Below, in pieces: positions 35,950-50,063 of a DNA stretch of 64,000 nucleotides; position 1 is the first letter of the stretch; the number at the start of each line of letters is the position of its first letter. The translations under genes were made by a program, and so were the position numbers. The notes beneath the pieces were generated by a model, which saw nothing but the letters and a program-made list of their open reading frames with translations, ran no database searches and was not told the DNA's origin. Source of the stretch: Trema orientale (Eukaryota > Streptophyta > Magnoliopsida > Rosales > Cannabaceae); the NCBI GenBank assembly GCA_002914845.1, contig JXTC01000241.1:218155-282154 (forward strand). Direction: 5' to 3'.

Positions 35950-36485
35950 ACCTAAGGATGGCAAATGGTTGGGTTCCAGACGAGTATGGCTATCCCACCC
36001 CTGTACCCGCAGAGAAAAATTAAATCCATACCCGTCCTATTTACCCGTTTAAGTTGGTGAGGCGATTTTGGGTATTACCTGCACGGGTAAGCAGGTATCC
36101 ATACTCAGTAAAAAAAATAAAAAATTATTTGAATAATTTGAAAAATAAACAGAAATATGAATTTAAAGAGGACAAAAAATCTAACGACAATATCATATAC
36201 CAAAGGTAATAATACGTCAATAATGTAGCCTAATTTTTATATATACACGATTATTTATGTGTATTTTATATAAATTATATATATACTTAATGTATACTTT
36301 TTATTTTTTATATATATAATTAATCAGGGAGGGTTTGTGAGGCGGGGACCCCTATATTTGTACCCGTCTCGTATCCTGATCGAGTTTTTTAATTAGTACA
36401 AGTATCCGTCCTGTTTATCTGAATATTCGGATATTATCCGATCCTAATTCGCGGATAAATAGGTTGGCGGGTATAATTGCGTTCT
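35950..36485. mobile_element. Degenerate element with GGGTACCCG-type motifs
   Basis: Starts near GGATGGCAAATGGTTGGG and ends near GGTTGGCGGGTATAATTGCG. It has repeated TACCCGTCC / CGGGTA blocks in both orientations, resembling the CG-rich ends of small hAT-type elements, here decayed by C-to-T change. Boundaries are approximate. Confidence 0.4.
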
Positions 36486-37648
36486 CTACTTGGACCTGAG
36501 TCACATATTCTCTATGTTTATGGTATTTAGTTATCAGATATCCGATAGTCATGCTACTCTGCAATTTCCTCAGGTTGGCAATCTCCATGTTTAATATCTC
36601 ACCTCAGATCACTAATGAAAAGGGTGAAAATTCACCAGCAATAGGAATATGACACGGAGTCCTAGGACGAGTAAGATACCACCAATAACTCACAACTCAC
36701 CACGTGTACGAGGGATTATTACAAATTTATTATATTCAAAAGATGAACAGAGGAGAAGCTGCCACGTGAACAAGCAATCATAATTACCAAAGTAATTATA
36801 GGCAGCTAATCGAGTTAGTAGGTCTTAACCGCCTATAATTAAGCACAAATAACCTAAGCATTTAGGTGAACGTATGAGAAATACAACTTTTAAGAGCCCA
36901 AACAGATACTATATAAAGCTCTTGGAATCATTTAGCATAGACAAATGGGAAGTTAGGAGAAGAAAAATATAGAGAGACGCTCAGAGAGTTAAACAAATCA
37001 ATGTTATTTCAACTAAAGAGAGGATAATAATAAGTTCTCATAAGAAGCATACACTTCACCTGAATTATTAACACCTCCTAAGTAATTCTTTCTTCTTCAA
37101 ATACCATAAAGTACATACTCATTATTCTTAGTCGTACTTATGATTCTCATCTAAAATTTAGTCACTTCCTCCTGAAAAATTTCGTGTGAAATTAGTATTT
37201 CATTTATCATTAAACCCATATTGAATATTTTGTTTATCGTGTCTCTTCGTCTGAAATTTAACCGAATTATTACATACCCGACTAGATTTCATATGACTGC
37301 CTTCATCTAAAATATATTGTTACTCCCTAGCGAACGACTTAATTAGCTACCAAAATGGTCGCGGGGTGATTTTTTCTATATTTAAGGTGATTACTAATTT
37401 AATTCATTTTTTCGTATTTAGTCGCAATATCTAGTATTCATTATTCACATACGCTTATTAATCTGATTCATTTGTACATATTCAATTACAATAACTAGCA
37501 TTCATCATTCGTATACACTATATTCTGTATCTTATATTAATATACCCAGTGTAATTTAACAGAACTTATTCAGCTATACTTCTAATGATCTAAATTAACT
37601 TGTGCATCTATCACTCACATTTATGGAATCCTGTTTTATGCTAGTAAG
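36486..37648. other. Spacer, possible old LTR sequence
   Basis: No gene. A TATA-like ACTATATAAAG at about 36908 followed by AG-rich leader-like sequence would fit an LTR, but I see no TG...CA ends, primer-binding site or partner LTR. Confidence 0.3.
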
Positions 37649-38290
37649 CAGTGGCAGAAGGAGGAGGGGGCAAGTGGGGACCATGGCCCCTACTAACTTT
37701 TTTTATTTTTTATTTTCACCTTATGTAGAATTAGACTTTTTCCTCCTATTGAGATTTTTTCCTTCAACTATGTCCTCATAATATTACGTGAATTTTCACT
37801 TTTATCCTTTCTTAGTACATGTTTTAATATTAATTTGTCTTTTCTCATTCAATTTTATATACGAAAATTTGAGTAAAACAAAGGGATTTAGACAGACTAT
37901 ACTTGTTCCCCACAATAAGAAAGTGATGATGAAAAAACTAGTAGTTTTTTTTATGAATCCTTCAATGTGAATTTTATCTTTCACATTTTTTAAAAAATAA
38001 AATAAGATTTAGTTTTTCACTTTTGTATTGGATTGTAAATTCCTTAAAATGAGAAAATTTTCATTTTGAAAATGCTAAAAAGCCACATGTCTAAATTTTC
38101 ATGCGAAAGCACATATGTTTCCCTTAGCACTTCTCTTTCATTTTTTATAGTTTGTTTTTTTCATTTCTTTGTTAAGAAAGTCACTCTATTTTGTGTTATT
38201 ATTGTATCTAGAAATATTTTGTAATCATTAAATCTAAAAAAAATTTCTGACATCCCGCACCCATTAAAAAGAGGTCTGGCTCTACCAATG
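37649..38290. mobile_element. hAT-type non-autonomous element
   Basis: 642 bp flanked by 8-bp near-identical duplications, CTAGTAAG (37641-37648) and CTAATAAG (38291-38298). Left end CAGTGGCAGAAGGAGG; right end on the other strand CATTGGTAGAGCCAGACC. CAGYGGCRGA ends with an 8-bp target duplication fit the hAT superfamily. No transposase; the internal frames are short. Confidence 0.78.
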
Positions 38291-38298
38291 CTAATAAG

Positions 38299-41200
38299 TC
38301 TAGTGTAATTCAACGAAACTTATCTAGCAATACATTTGACGCACATCACGTCGCAACTGACCACTCACCTCACCTTCTAATCTTATTTATTACTTGATTA
38401 GCTATCTCTGCGTACCAAGTGCAATTTTTATAAAGGATAAGGATTCAAGCATACTTTTACGTACAAATCATCCTATCTTGGAAGTCAAGTACCATATATG
38501 TGAATTGGTTACTTCCTATAAACTTAGAGAGTTTTGGGTTTGATCTCGTCTTTGGATCTTTTATCAGCTTCCCAAAAGGAGAAATGCTTTCTAGCTCCAT
38601 TCATTGTGCGTCTGAGGATTATATAACAGTCACTTTATCAACCTGTTTCTCAAATCTCAAGTTCGTTGATTGATACGTAGATAAAGTGAGTGACAATGTT
38701 ATAAATAATGAGAAAATCAATGAAATTAATGAGAAAGAAGTTGATAGTAAAGTGATTGTTGCTAGTATTTTTTTTCATTTTACCGAAATTATGGCTTACA
38801 GATGAAGTAGTATAGTTTATCAATTCTCCTAAACTTTCTAAGATCTTGCACAACATTGAATTTTATATGATAACAGGTATTGTTCTTGGAGGGAAAAATT
38901 CATACTGTTATAGATATTTATTTGTATCATTCCATTATAAAATAGGATATAAATGAAGCAATTAAATCTAAACAAAAAATACACATCTCAACTCATATAT
39001 CAGTCTATGTACTAATTGATGTAACATGTAAATTGTCCATTTTTTATTAGTAAGTAGTATTGAATATCTATTTATAGAAAGTTAAGTATCTTCATTTAAA
39101 ACTTGATGTGTACTGAATTACTTTTGTGTTAGCCGACGATAGTTTTCAGTAGTATATTAGTCCATCTTATATCAAAAATTAACTTACGACCTTGGTGCGC
39201 TAATGGATTTTGAGGGGGGAAAAAAGACCCCTGAATCGATAGCACCGGAAATTCTTTTAATAGATTATCGGTAATTTTTGTTATCTCATGGTAATTATGT
39301 CATTTTTGGTAGGGATTCTTATCAAACGGACTGAAATAACTCAAAAGATTCATTTATTTATTACATATGACACAGTACAACTACTGTGCCATACATTACT
39401 AATACCATAAAATCCTTATTTTGGAAGACATCTTCTTTGTTCAATGAATTTAAAAATATGGTTTTAAACGGTGGCCGGCAATTGATTTTGACATAATTTG
39501 CTAAAATATTGTTCGCCTCATCAATTGAAACCCTTAATTTAAATCGCTTTCCCATTTGAATTTATTATTGGATGTTCCTACGAGATGATGTGCCCAATTT
39601 TTGAAGTGGACACTTTGTATAATTTAAGCTTTAATCGGTTGCTGTTTCCAGTTACTTGAGCTTGGATTGGTCCATAGAGATACGAATTTAGTTTAATATG
39701 AATATAAATATATCATTGGAAAGTTAATTTGATAAAACTTTTTCCAAAACAAAAAGGGTTTTGATATATATCTTAGCTTCACAAAACTAAAAAATATGTA
39801 CCCTACAAATTATTGGAATTTCAAATATTATATATGTACTAGCTAGGCGTTGGGAGTACCAAATTTTGCTAGTCTTTAGTTGGATTTATAAATCAACATG
39901 ATCCACGGTTGAAATTGTGATCTAAACTTCTATTTTCGACAAACCAAGAATTTCATCTTGCTACCATACCATGTTTAAGGCTATTCCTGTTCTTACTGCT
40001 TTTCAACGTCACTAAACTCCATTAATATAATGATAGGGGCAGAATACACATACGTAGCTAGCTGCAGATAATATTGTTTTTTTCTTTTTTACCTTTTTTT
40101 TTTTTTTGGGGGAGGGGGGGAGGGGCAGATAATATAGTTAATTTAGATATTTTAGGGCACATTTTCTGATCCATAAAGAATCTTTATTTCTAATCCATAA
40201 TTGAAAGAATTTTCATGCGAAAGTTTGGAGAATTTTCATGCAAAAGTTTGGAGATCAATGAGAATGTAATAAGAGACAATTACCTGGCTACTTGAAGTTG
40301 AAATTGGAATTTATATATTTTTTAACCAATAACTTACTTTATTTTTTCGAAAGAACAAATCTGCTACTACAAAAATGGCAAGGATAAAATATACTATAGT
40401 TCCTCACTTTAATTGAGAGTAGTCTTTTACCCCATCATATTTAAAAATTAGGCAATATATCCTAATTTTAACATTTGTAGTATCACTTTATCCTCGTATT
40501 TGCAAATATTGACACTTTGCTCCGATTAGCAGATGATATTTATATATTTAAAAAAAAAGATGTCAGTTTACCTATCAAATATCGAAATCTACTAAATAAA
40601 AAGAAATAAAGGAGATAAAATGACTATATTTTCAAATTTATATAGAAATTTGAAAAAATTTTACAATTAAAATCGAGAATAGTGAGGAATTTTTCAATAA
40701 CCTAATTTGTATAAAACTGTATTTAATCTAAATGAGTATTATTTTCAATGAAAAAACCAAAAGCTTTCCTTATTCATACTCACAGACCTGCAGTGGAGCA
40801 AACTAGCCCCAAATTTGTAAAAATTGGGGCAAAACAACATTTTTTTTATGAAAATTGAGGGAATTGACACTACATTTGCCAAAAAAAAAAAAAAAAAGGG
40901 TGCATGGGTTAAATTTCAAATGTAAAGGGTAAACGACTACTTTTAACAAAAATCAAGGGATTGTAGCGTACTTTGTCCAAAAGCAATATCCTTTGAAATA
41001 GCAAATTCTATTGAAAAAACAGATTTCTCTCAAGCCAGATAAGCTCATCATCGACTCCTCAAATAATCCTATCCAAACCCATGTATGTAATTATATATGG
41101 TTTATTACAACTTCAGGAAAAAAAAAATAAAGAAATAAACATGCAAAATACATTTAACAGTTATTTACTACATGCACAAAGCAGACTATACCATTAAGGA

Positions 41201-44200
41201 GAGCTTGAATCATTGTCAATGCATCCAATTCTATAGATATGGGATTTTAAGCTAATTAACGTACATTTTCGACTCTTTTAAAACATCCCTATCATTTAAT
41301 TTAACTCTTCTGAATGATATAATGACTTATCTTCTGCATATGTTGATATAATGATTAACGTATAATATCATTCTTCCAAATCTAAAACTAAGATATTTCA
41401 AATTTTAAAATAAACTAAACCCAAACAAACTTGCAATCATGTGGGATAAAAAAATTAGTCATAGATTCTAATATTGGATAACAATTACCTTTACACAAAT
41501 CGATGGATTATTATACAAAAGGGCTAAAATGGACATTATCTATCGTAGAGAGATCTTGAGAATCTCACTCTCTAAATGAGTAGTATCCCAAAAATGACAG
41601 GAGCTATTGAAAGGAAGGGGAAAAAGGAAAGTCACTAGGGTTTTCTGATAGACTTACTCATCTAATGGCAATTTATGAATAGTATAAATCACTATAATAT
41701 TATAGTCTATTCACTTAACTTCAACCTCTATGTGCTACTACTTACTTTTGCCGGAGAAGGAGATCCTCCTCCTAATAGAATTTTATAGTACTCTTTTTGT
41801 TATTCTATTTAATAACCTTTTTTTTATGTGAAAGTAGTTATCATAGATTTAGATATGTGATCGTTTTGCTCTATCCTACAAGCTTGTATATCTATGTGAA
41901 TTTAGTTTATTTTTATTCATTTTAGGGTTCCTTTGCAAAATAGACTCAGTAAAAGACCTATGTTTTTGAACTCTTCACAAAATAGTCTTTCTCGACCATA
42001 CTTAATATCACTTGATAATGGTCAACCATNTTTGTAAAAAATTTGTCCCCATTTTATACAAAAGAGTCAGTTGGGATGGTAGATAATATTTGGAATGAAG
42101 GTATGTAGGCCTCAAATTTCCAGTTTTGGGAATCAAATGCATATTTAATAATGCCTAAAGCTCTTATTTAGTGTTTTTCAAAAATATTATTATTATATTT
42201 ATACATAAACTAGCCTAACTAAGACTCGAACCACTCCCCTCCCACACACTCACACATACTTTCAATAATTCTAGACCAACTGAAAGCTCTAATTTAGTGT
42301 TAATCATGATTCAAACACGGACTGTCATTTAGCATTTAGTGATTGGTTATTAAATATATTTAGCTTCTTTTCTTCTTTGTTTTTTTGATGTCATAGTTAA
42401 TCATATTACGTGGTCAAGTTGCACATAACTTAGTAACTTGTTTTAAGAGTGAAGATAAGCTTATCTGAATGAAAGAATCTACTTAATATAAAGGTAAATT
42501 TGTGATTTTTCTAGTTTATTTTTTTTAATTAACTAAATAATATATTAAATTACGGATTAATAAACGTACAATTATCTAAGTTTATAAAGAGTATGTATTA
42601 GACTATAATATTTATAAGAGTTGTGTAATGTAGAAAGATAACAACTATCAAGTCTTATTATGATCAGTCAGTTGGGAACAAGTTGAAGGACTATAAGACA
42701 AGTCATCCAATGTGTAATCAAGCTGGAAATTTGAAATCTAATCCTCTTCCACATTTCACTCAACAATCCCAGTTTTGCGACAAGTGTTTGATTTTTGCTT
42801 AGATAGCAGCAACTTAGAATGAATCCAATCCTTCACAAATATTTTTTCTTTTTTGCCCCACAAAAAAAAAGAAAAATCTAGACAACTTACAAAAAAAAAA
42901 AAAAAAAAATCTAGACAGAGGGTTTTCAAAGGACCTACTAACGTAGGATCGGAGGATTAGTACGTAGGATTGTTGGTAGATCTAAAGAAAAGAGAACACC
43001 CGATATGGAAGAAAAGGAGGGTTGTTCTTCAACTTGATGCATTTTTTATTTATATTTTTCTAATTAGTTAAATCTCTTTTTTAATAATATTATTCTCATA
43101 TGCATAATTAAGTATTAGAGCTCTCAATCTTCTAAGCACTAATTAACTAACGGATTAGTTCATCAACTAATAATATAAGTAATTAATATATGTAAGAAGA
43201 AAAGATATAATATTTGAGTGTATATAGTGGATGTCACTATAAAATGGCGTCAACCATTAGATCATAAACATAAATTATGATATGAAAAGGGGTTTTATTA
43301 TTAAAACTAAAAAGTAGTTATGGAATGAAAGGGAATAATGATTACACATCATAGTGAAAACGACTTCCGAAGAATCCCTCAAGACTTAATTTCCAAGGAT
43401 CACATGGCTGCAGGGTAAAATGAGGCAAAGATATAAAAATTCGAATTTTAATTGCTCGCCCCCAAAAAAAATAAAATAAAAGAGTTTAAAAATAAAAATT
43501 CTTTGACTTGAATCTAAACAAGCTTTATTTGGCAAATTCCAAGAAAAACCCAGATGCCCAATTTATATAATGTCTTAACTCTAGTACTATATATTTAATG
43601 GTGGGAGAGAAAACTGTGTCCAATCAAAAAAGAAAAGTTCATATTATATGGTCATGATCATCAAAGCTTGTTTAAAAGATTACTGTTAAGTTAGTGTGCT
43701 ACAACTTGAGATCAAATCTCAAGTGTAGTAGTACAGATTATTTAGGCCGCCGAAGCCAAAATGTAGTACTAGTATAGATTATTTAGTACTAATTTAGCAA
43801 TTGCCATAAAAAGTACGCATTCTTAAAGAAATAGAAAGGGGATTACTCATTATAGCTATTGAAAAAGTGACTAGATCCTCCAGGAGAATCAATGAATATA
43901 TATGCTTCTATTACTACTACTACTTTTTCTTGTTAATCCTAGCTTTCTCTTTAATTAACAGTTGCAAGTCTAAAAGTTTAGTTGTTAACAGTTGAGATTG
44001 ATTAGAAGCATTATCCTGGAAAGCACACCTGGTGACCCAAAAGTCAGGGACCATACTTGGAAAGTTATATGAACCAATATTTCATAAATGGGCACTTAAC
44101 AATTTTGATGTTGATGACGATAATAAAGATCATCAAGTCGATCATTTTAATTTCAGGCCAGTGTATATATTGTTTAAACATACATAAGTGGAGTCTAATC

Positions 44201-46455
44201 AAGCCTTCAGCTAAAAGAGCTTCTCATTGGATTGATTTGTTTCCTGATAGGATGGTTCATATTATTGTTATTAATTTTTTTTGGGTTTAAAAAAATTAAT
44301 TAATCTAGTGGCCCAAGAATCAACTAATTAATTGTGCTATGCTCGCATGTATTGCAGTTGTACCCCAGATTTTAAGATTTTTAAAATATATAGATTGCCT
44401 TTCAGAGCGGCAATGATTTTGATAAAACAATAATTGTTGGATCACAATATTCAGGAAGTCTTAAAGGTGCTTACTTTTTTATAGAAATGTTTTTTTTTTT
44501 AAAAAAAGCTTATGGTTTTATATTAAAAAATATCCCGCTAGTACGGAATTTTTAAGTAATTATCGATGTTCATTTAAGGGAGGCAATAAAGTACAATTTT
44601 AAAAGAAAATTGTTAGATATGGGAAATTTCTATTCTAGATGACTCGGAGAGTAGGATGGTTCAATATTTTGATACGAATTAGAAGTAAGAATTAATTTAT
44701 ATAATATTCATACCTATATACTAGTCAAATGATGAATAATACCATTAATAACATGTGTAATGGCTTTTCTTTTTGTGTCTCACAAACCAGAGTGTCTGCA
44801 ATAAATTACTACGTGAATCACCAACTAGGATCCTCTGTTACGGAGATATGAGAGAGATTATTATCGACAAAGATTTATTAATATAAAGTAGACCCTTAAT
44901 GGTATTACTAATAAATTCGCAAACCATGTGAGGTCACAGTGATGGAAGACTAAAGCTATTTCCATATTGATCCCATTAATATTAAATATGCAAAGAGTAC
45001 TCTGAGGTTAAGGTAGACTAGACATTTTGAAAAGTTGTCGAGCTTTTTATATAGTGGGGTACATTGAGCTATATGAATGCTTTAATAATAGAGTTGCAAA
45101 AATAAATTTCATATATAATTTATAAATAGAAAATGAAGTTGTGTTGGGTAAACAGTTATCGTCGTACTTAATTGTATTGTTTTTCCTAATATATTATGAT
45201 CTTTGTTAGTTATGTGTCAGTATTTTTATAAATGTACTGTCAAAGTTGTTGAAAGACTGATCAAAATCATTTTCAAAATTTACTCCATATATTAGCTTCG
45301 AAAACCAAAGTTAATAAGTTCTGATGTTGTATATAAAAACCAGCCGGCCAGAGTAATATATGTTACACTTTCATCTTGGGATGACCATATATCATATATC
45401 TACTTAATTATCATTGAAGTGAACTAAAGAAGGATTTGAATCATAAATCGTCACACTTAATGAGAAGCATTGGATACCCTTTTTTCCAAATCTTTTTATG
45501 CTAATTTTTAAGGTTAGGGGCCGCTCAAAATGCTAGGCCCGGCGTGAGTTCCATTCTCCAGACCACTATAATGAAAGACCTAGATTGCATTGTCACATTT
45601 GTGCATAACATGCCTCATTTTTATAGTATTAACTATTATTTCATTGATAGTTTGGGGCGGACTTAATTAAGCCAAACACCTCAAAAAAATTGAAAATCTT
45701 TCTCGTATGATCATTTACTTCTGGTAAAATAAAATTTTCTGTTGTGAGATTCATTATGAATTGCTTACTTATCATACACCAATTGTTTAGGTTTTGACCA
45801 TGTTCTATTCATACTCGGAGATTCGTTGATCGATTTCTTATTGCTTGGCTTTCTCAAAATCACAAATGTTGTCTGTGGTCCATGGTACTTAACTACTAAC
45901 TAGTAAGAATATGGAACTATTCAGACATGTGAATGCAACTTTGTTCATAAATTGTTAACTAATAGAAGAAGCTGAAATAAGACGAAGAATGTAGCAACTA
46001 TTCCAATTGTTAAGTGAGCAGAACAGCAGAAAATGTTGCGGCATGTGACCAAGGAAGCAAAGGAGGAAACAATAATGTTTAATAAGTCCCTGTAAAATAA
46101 TTTAAGCATATTTATCCAAACATTGATTAGAAAACTATGAATCTGATCTAGACACTCTGTTTACTTAAAAATTGATTAATGGACTAATGATTCAGCAAGA
46201 CTGATGCTATGGTCCTCTAATCCCAATAGCCTAGCGCGTTTACAGGTCAAAACAAGGAGTTTTGGAAACCAATCATTCAAATAGAATGCACTTGTATGGC
46301 ACCTAATTTCCATGAAACTTATCAAATAGTCGCATATTCTTCGTCGAATAAGACCAGAGACTACTAAAGCCAATCAAATGAGAGTGAAGTTCAACATCAA
46401 AAAGCCAATGTAGGAAGATGTCAATAGTCAAATGTGCGACTGTTCTGCTGAACTA
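38299..46455. other. AT-rich spacer
   Basis: About 8 kb without a convincing gene, tRNA or well-bounded element. About 40370-40985 has repetitive non-coding character (gene-poor, AAAATTGAGGG / AATTTTAACATTT blocks), possibly an old MITE. A single unresolved base lies at 42030. Open frames here are short with no recognisable protein. Confidence 0.6.
42030..42030. other. Ambiguous base (N)
   Basis: The only N in the window; an unresolved base call in spacer DNA, with no effect on a gene. Confidence 0.95.
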
Positions 46456-47205
46456 ATCAGTGTTGAATGTGGATTACTATAACATGGTCATAACTTTGAG
46501 TTCCTATAAGATCAAACTCAATGGCAGAATTTAATCCAGTGCTGTCAAATGGCAAGTAATGAACTCCTAAGTTAGACCTTAATCCAAGGGCCAGGATTCA
46601 TGTAGTGGCATCAGAAGTACATACAGTTTTTTGATTCCTTGTTCTATTCCAATTTTAATCATCGAATTTCCGAAAGAGACAACTTAAACATAAAAAGTAT
46701 TTATAGTTAGAACTAACAAGCTATATGCTTTAAGCAAAACTGGAAGCATGAGACAAAAATTGCAGATTGAAATTAAAGACCATATTGAGACATCGACCAT
46801 GGGTCTATAGGGTTAGTAACAATACATATTGACTAATCTGTGTGAAATGTGGATTACTATATTATGGTCACAACTTAGTTCCTATAAGATCAACTCAATG
46901 GGAAAATTGAATCAAGTACTATCAAATGGGTAGTGAACTGCTAAGGTAGTGACCTACATCCAAGGGGCTAAATTCATGTATTTGTATACATATAGTTTGT
47001 TTTTTTTGTTTTTTGTTTATTTTTTTTTTAAAGGGGAGTATACATATAGGTTTTTGATTCTCCGTTCTTTTCAAATTTTAATTATCAAATTATATTTCCA
47101 AAGTAGACGACTCTAAAATGAAAGTATTTATAGTTAGAACTGACTAGTTAGCTTTAAGCAAAACAAAAAGCGTGAAACTAAAATTGCAGATTGAAATAAA
47201 AGAAC
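46456..47205. repeat. Direct duplication of about 330-370 bp downstream of the C2H2 gene
   Basis: 46456-46785 and 46835-47205 share long blocks (ATGTGGATTACTATA, AGTTCCTATAAGATCAA, ATCCAAGGG, GTATTTATAGTTAGAACT, AAATTGCAGATTGAAAT). The second copy is longer because of a poly-T-rich insertion at about 46995-47045. No coding frame. Confidence 0.85.
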
Positions 47206-47711
47206 ATGGGTTAATATTTAATCTTGACAAGCTAGTGAAAGATAACAAATTAAACTAAATATTGTTAGTAACAACACATATTGCATAAAAAAAAATGGTA
47301 AGCTGACATAAAAAAGCTTGCAGAACAAAATTAAGCAACTTTTCCAAGCTACACATCAATAAACCACAAAAAAGAGAGAAAGGAATAGTATAAGCATATC
47401 AAAGGCAAATTGGTTTATAACCCTTGATCATAAGGAATCATATCTATTAGCACTAGTACAAATGACAACATGTACGTGTATATGTTTATATTTCCCAAGT
47501 TGTCCACAACAGTACTAACAACCATTTAGTCTCCCAATTGTGGAGACATATCAAGAGGTCCAAATATATCAACTACATACGTATTATAAAATATTAGACC
47601 AATCCTACAATAGTATGTAATTAGCTATAGCTCTAGCTAGCTAGCAACAACAGTACTAAGCAGAGGACCCCAAGAAAAACAAACCCAATAACATTGCAAC
47701 AATTGGTCCTT

Positions 47712-48695
47712 CTAGAGACCCAACCTCAAGTCCAGATTGGAAAGGCGTGAACTAGAAGTAAACGAATTAGAGGACGAGTAATCATCATCTAACTCCATGG
47801 CCGGCGCAGGCAAATTCAGGTCCAGCCCATTACTAGGACTAAAGCCCTGTTCTTTAAGCCCAGCTTGATCATCATCGCGGTCCCAGTGACACCTCATGTG
47901 GCCCCCAAGCGCTTGACCACTCGTAAAACCCTTGAAACAAATGCCACACTTGTAGTAGTAGTAGTGCTGATCATGATCCTGACCCTGACCCTGTTGTCGT
48001 TTCTCCCCAAGCACTGTCGTTTGATCCTCCTCTGCCTCAGTACTCTCTGTAGTTGTAGTAGTGGTAGTAGTACTACTTTTCGTAATTGCAAAACAGCCCT
48101 TCACGTTCTTGTGACTCGCCCGGTGACCCCCTAGCGCCTGGTGCGACCGGAAAACCTTCTTGCAACTCGAACACTCGAAAACACACCCGTCTCCGCCACC
48201 GCCCCCGCCGCTGTTTTCGACGACGACATCGTAACTAGTACTAGTGCTGTGGTCGGCCGTACCAGTAGCGGTTCCGCTGGGGATTCCGTTAGCCAGGAGG
48301 AGTAGACAGGCCGCGATTTCGCGGTCGGACTCGTAATTACCGGCCATCATTTGGGCAGTTTCCGAATTCGTGAGCGGAGGCGAAACGGGTCGGGTATTCG
48401 GAGGAGGGTTTATCCCCCGCCACTGCCGCTCCGGGTGGCACCGCATGTGGCCGAAGAGTGCCTTCCATGACCAGAACTTCTTCCCGCACTCGGTGCAGGG
48501 CCTGGTGATCTTCGGCGCCCCCGGGTCGGGCCTCTTGCCGTACTTGGCCAGCGGAGCGACGCCGCCGAGGGCGCTCTGTTCGGGTCGGGTCGGTTTGGAC
48601 CGCTTCTTCCGTGGGTTCTGGTGGCTGCTCGCGGAGGAGCCGGGGGGCAAGACCGGGAACCGGAGATCGAAATCGAAGGCAGTATTGTTGTTCAT
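47712..48695 (-). CDS. C2H2 zinc-finger protein with two EAR motifs (DAZ1/DAZ2-like)
   Basis: Single exon, 327 residues, start at 48695. Three C2H2 fingers: a variant N-terminal one ([21 protein letters not shown], about residues 61-81), then two plant Q-type fingers with the QALGGH signature ([21 protein letters not shown] and [21 protein letters not shown]). Near the C-terminus are two EAR repression motifs, LDLNLP and the terminal LDLRLGL. This finger spacing plus two EAR motifs matches Arabidopsis DAZ1/DAZ2, DUO1-activated germline regulators of sperm-cell division that recruit TOPLESS-type co-repressors. The neighbouring NLP and ubiquilin genes support orthology. Low-complexity stretches (poly-Thr, poly-Gly) separate the fingers. 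The coding region is strikingly GC-rich compared with its flanks. Function in pollen is inferred, not seen. Confidence 0.9.
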   Translation of the reverse strand: MNNNTAFDFDLRFPVLPPGSSASSHQNPRKKRSKPTRPEQSALGGVAPLAKYGKRPDPGAPKITRPCTECGKKFWSWKALFGHMRCHPERQWRGINPPPNTRPVSPPLTNSETAQMMAGNYESDREIAACLLLLANGIPSGTATGTADHSTSTSYDVVVENSGGGGGGDGCVFECSSCKKVFRSHQALGGHRASHKNVKGCFAITKSSTTTTTTTTESTEAEEDQTTVLGEKRQQGQGQDHDQHYYYYKCGICFKGFTSGQALGGHMRCHWDRDDDQAGLKEQGFSPSNGLDLNLPAPAMELDDDYSSSNSFTSSSRLSNLDLRLGL

Positions 48696-50063
48696 TGCGT
48701 GTTTTTTTTTTTTTTTTCCCCCAAAAAAAAAGGGGTTTGATTATGATTTTTTCTTTTTTTTTTTTTTTTTTTTTTTGGGGGGGGAGTGGAAGGGAAAAAA
48801 AGTTGGAAAATGGAGAGAAGAGTGGGTTTTGTAGAGGCGAAAACGGTTGCTGGAGACTGTGACAGAGAGGGAGAGGGACGGTTTTCTTCGGTTGAATACA
48901 GCCATATGGGTCGTTACATGTTCTTAGTTGAAATGACTGTATTAGCCTCTCCCTGGTTTCGGTTTTGAGTTGGTTTTAAGTGAGGGTAGAAGAGTAAATT
49001 CGGAGAGGACATATCTGTTTGCGGCGCTACAGAATCGGGATCAGATCTTATCGAAAACGTGCTTTAATTCTCGAAATTCGAAATCTCCGAGGACCGTAGT
49101 ACAAGTGTAACATTAGAAACTGTCGAACTGATACTAAGCGAAAAAGAACAGACAATGTGAACTGATGGGGGGCAAGAATCTCTCGTATCCACTTCCTACA
49201 CTCACTACTCTCTGGTAACGTGCTTGTTACCGTTTTTATTCAACACGTGTTGAATACATATAATTTTATGAAAGAATTATGTTTTTTCTTTAAAAAAAAA
49301 AATTAACTATATGAAACCAAATAGTAATCCACTAGAATCTCTCGCAACCATATGATGCATTGATAGTAGTGAAAACCTCGTATAAAAATTAGCCTGGCTC
49401 ATAATTTAATGATAAATGAATTTGGTTAGAAGAAGATCCAATTCCAATCCAATTGGGCACGTTATTATATTAGAATCTCGTTTTGAATGAAAGATTCGTT
49501 TTTTAATTGGGATAAAAAAAAAAAAAAAGCTTTATTTAGCTTTTGGGAGGTTTCTTGGAGTCTTTGCCAAATGGAAAACAATTTCGTAACTTAATTCAAA
49601 TCGCATTCCCCTTAAACTAAAGAGTTCAAGGGCCACAGAAATACACAAATCTTCAAATATTTTTCTATAAACATGATAATAATAAGACGTACATTTATAA
49701 TACTTGGAATGTCACGCGATCCGGCCAATATTGCATAACACTTACAAAGCAAACTTCAAATGAGGTATTGAATTTCTGTGAAATGTCACCCTAATTACAA
49801 GTAAATACAGTCAGCAGCAGCTTCCAAGGAAGAGACGGAGGAAAAATAATACATTAGAGAGAAGCCACATATTGCGGTCGATACCAGCAAAACAGCAAGA
49901 GCGGGGCTTACAGATAAGACGGAGAGGCCAGGAGAAAAGAAACAAGCTGGCAACATTTGGTTCAACTAGAGAATGAAACACTATCCTCTATGTTGTTTAT
50001 AATAATTCAAAGTTATTACAATCCCAAACCCGCTTCTCCGGGAGGCTGAGACCAGAGCTCAGC
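48696..50063. other. C2H2 promoter side and spacer to the next gene
   Basis: Directly upstream of the C2H2 start are poly-A/T tracts (T runs 48702-48717 and 48754-48775 on the + strand) with G runs. No coding region to 50063; 49800-50063 is probably the 3' UTR of the next minus-strand gene. Confidence 0.5.

Noticed and set aside
36590..37400. Solo LTR
   Set aside because: TATA-like sequence and leader-like composition only; no matching ends, target duplication or partner.
48370..48834. Open frame of 154 codons on the + strand
   Set aside because: Antisense shadow of the GC-rich C2H2 gene; no protein-like features.
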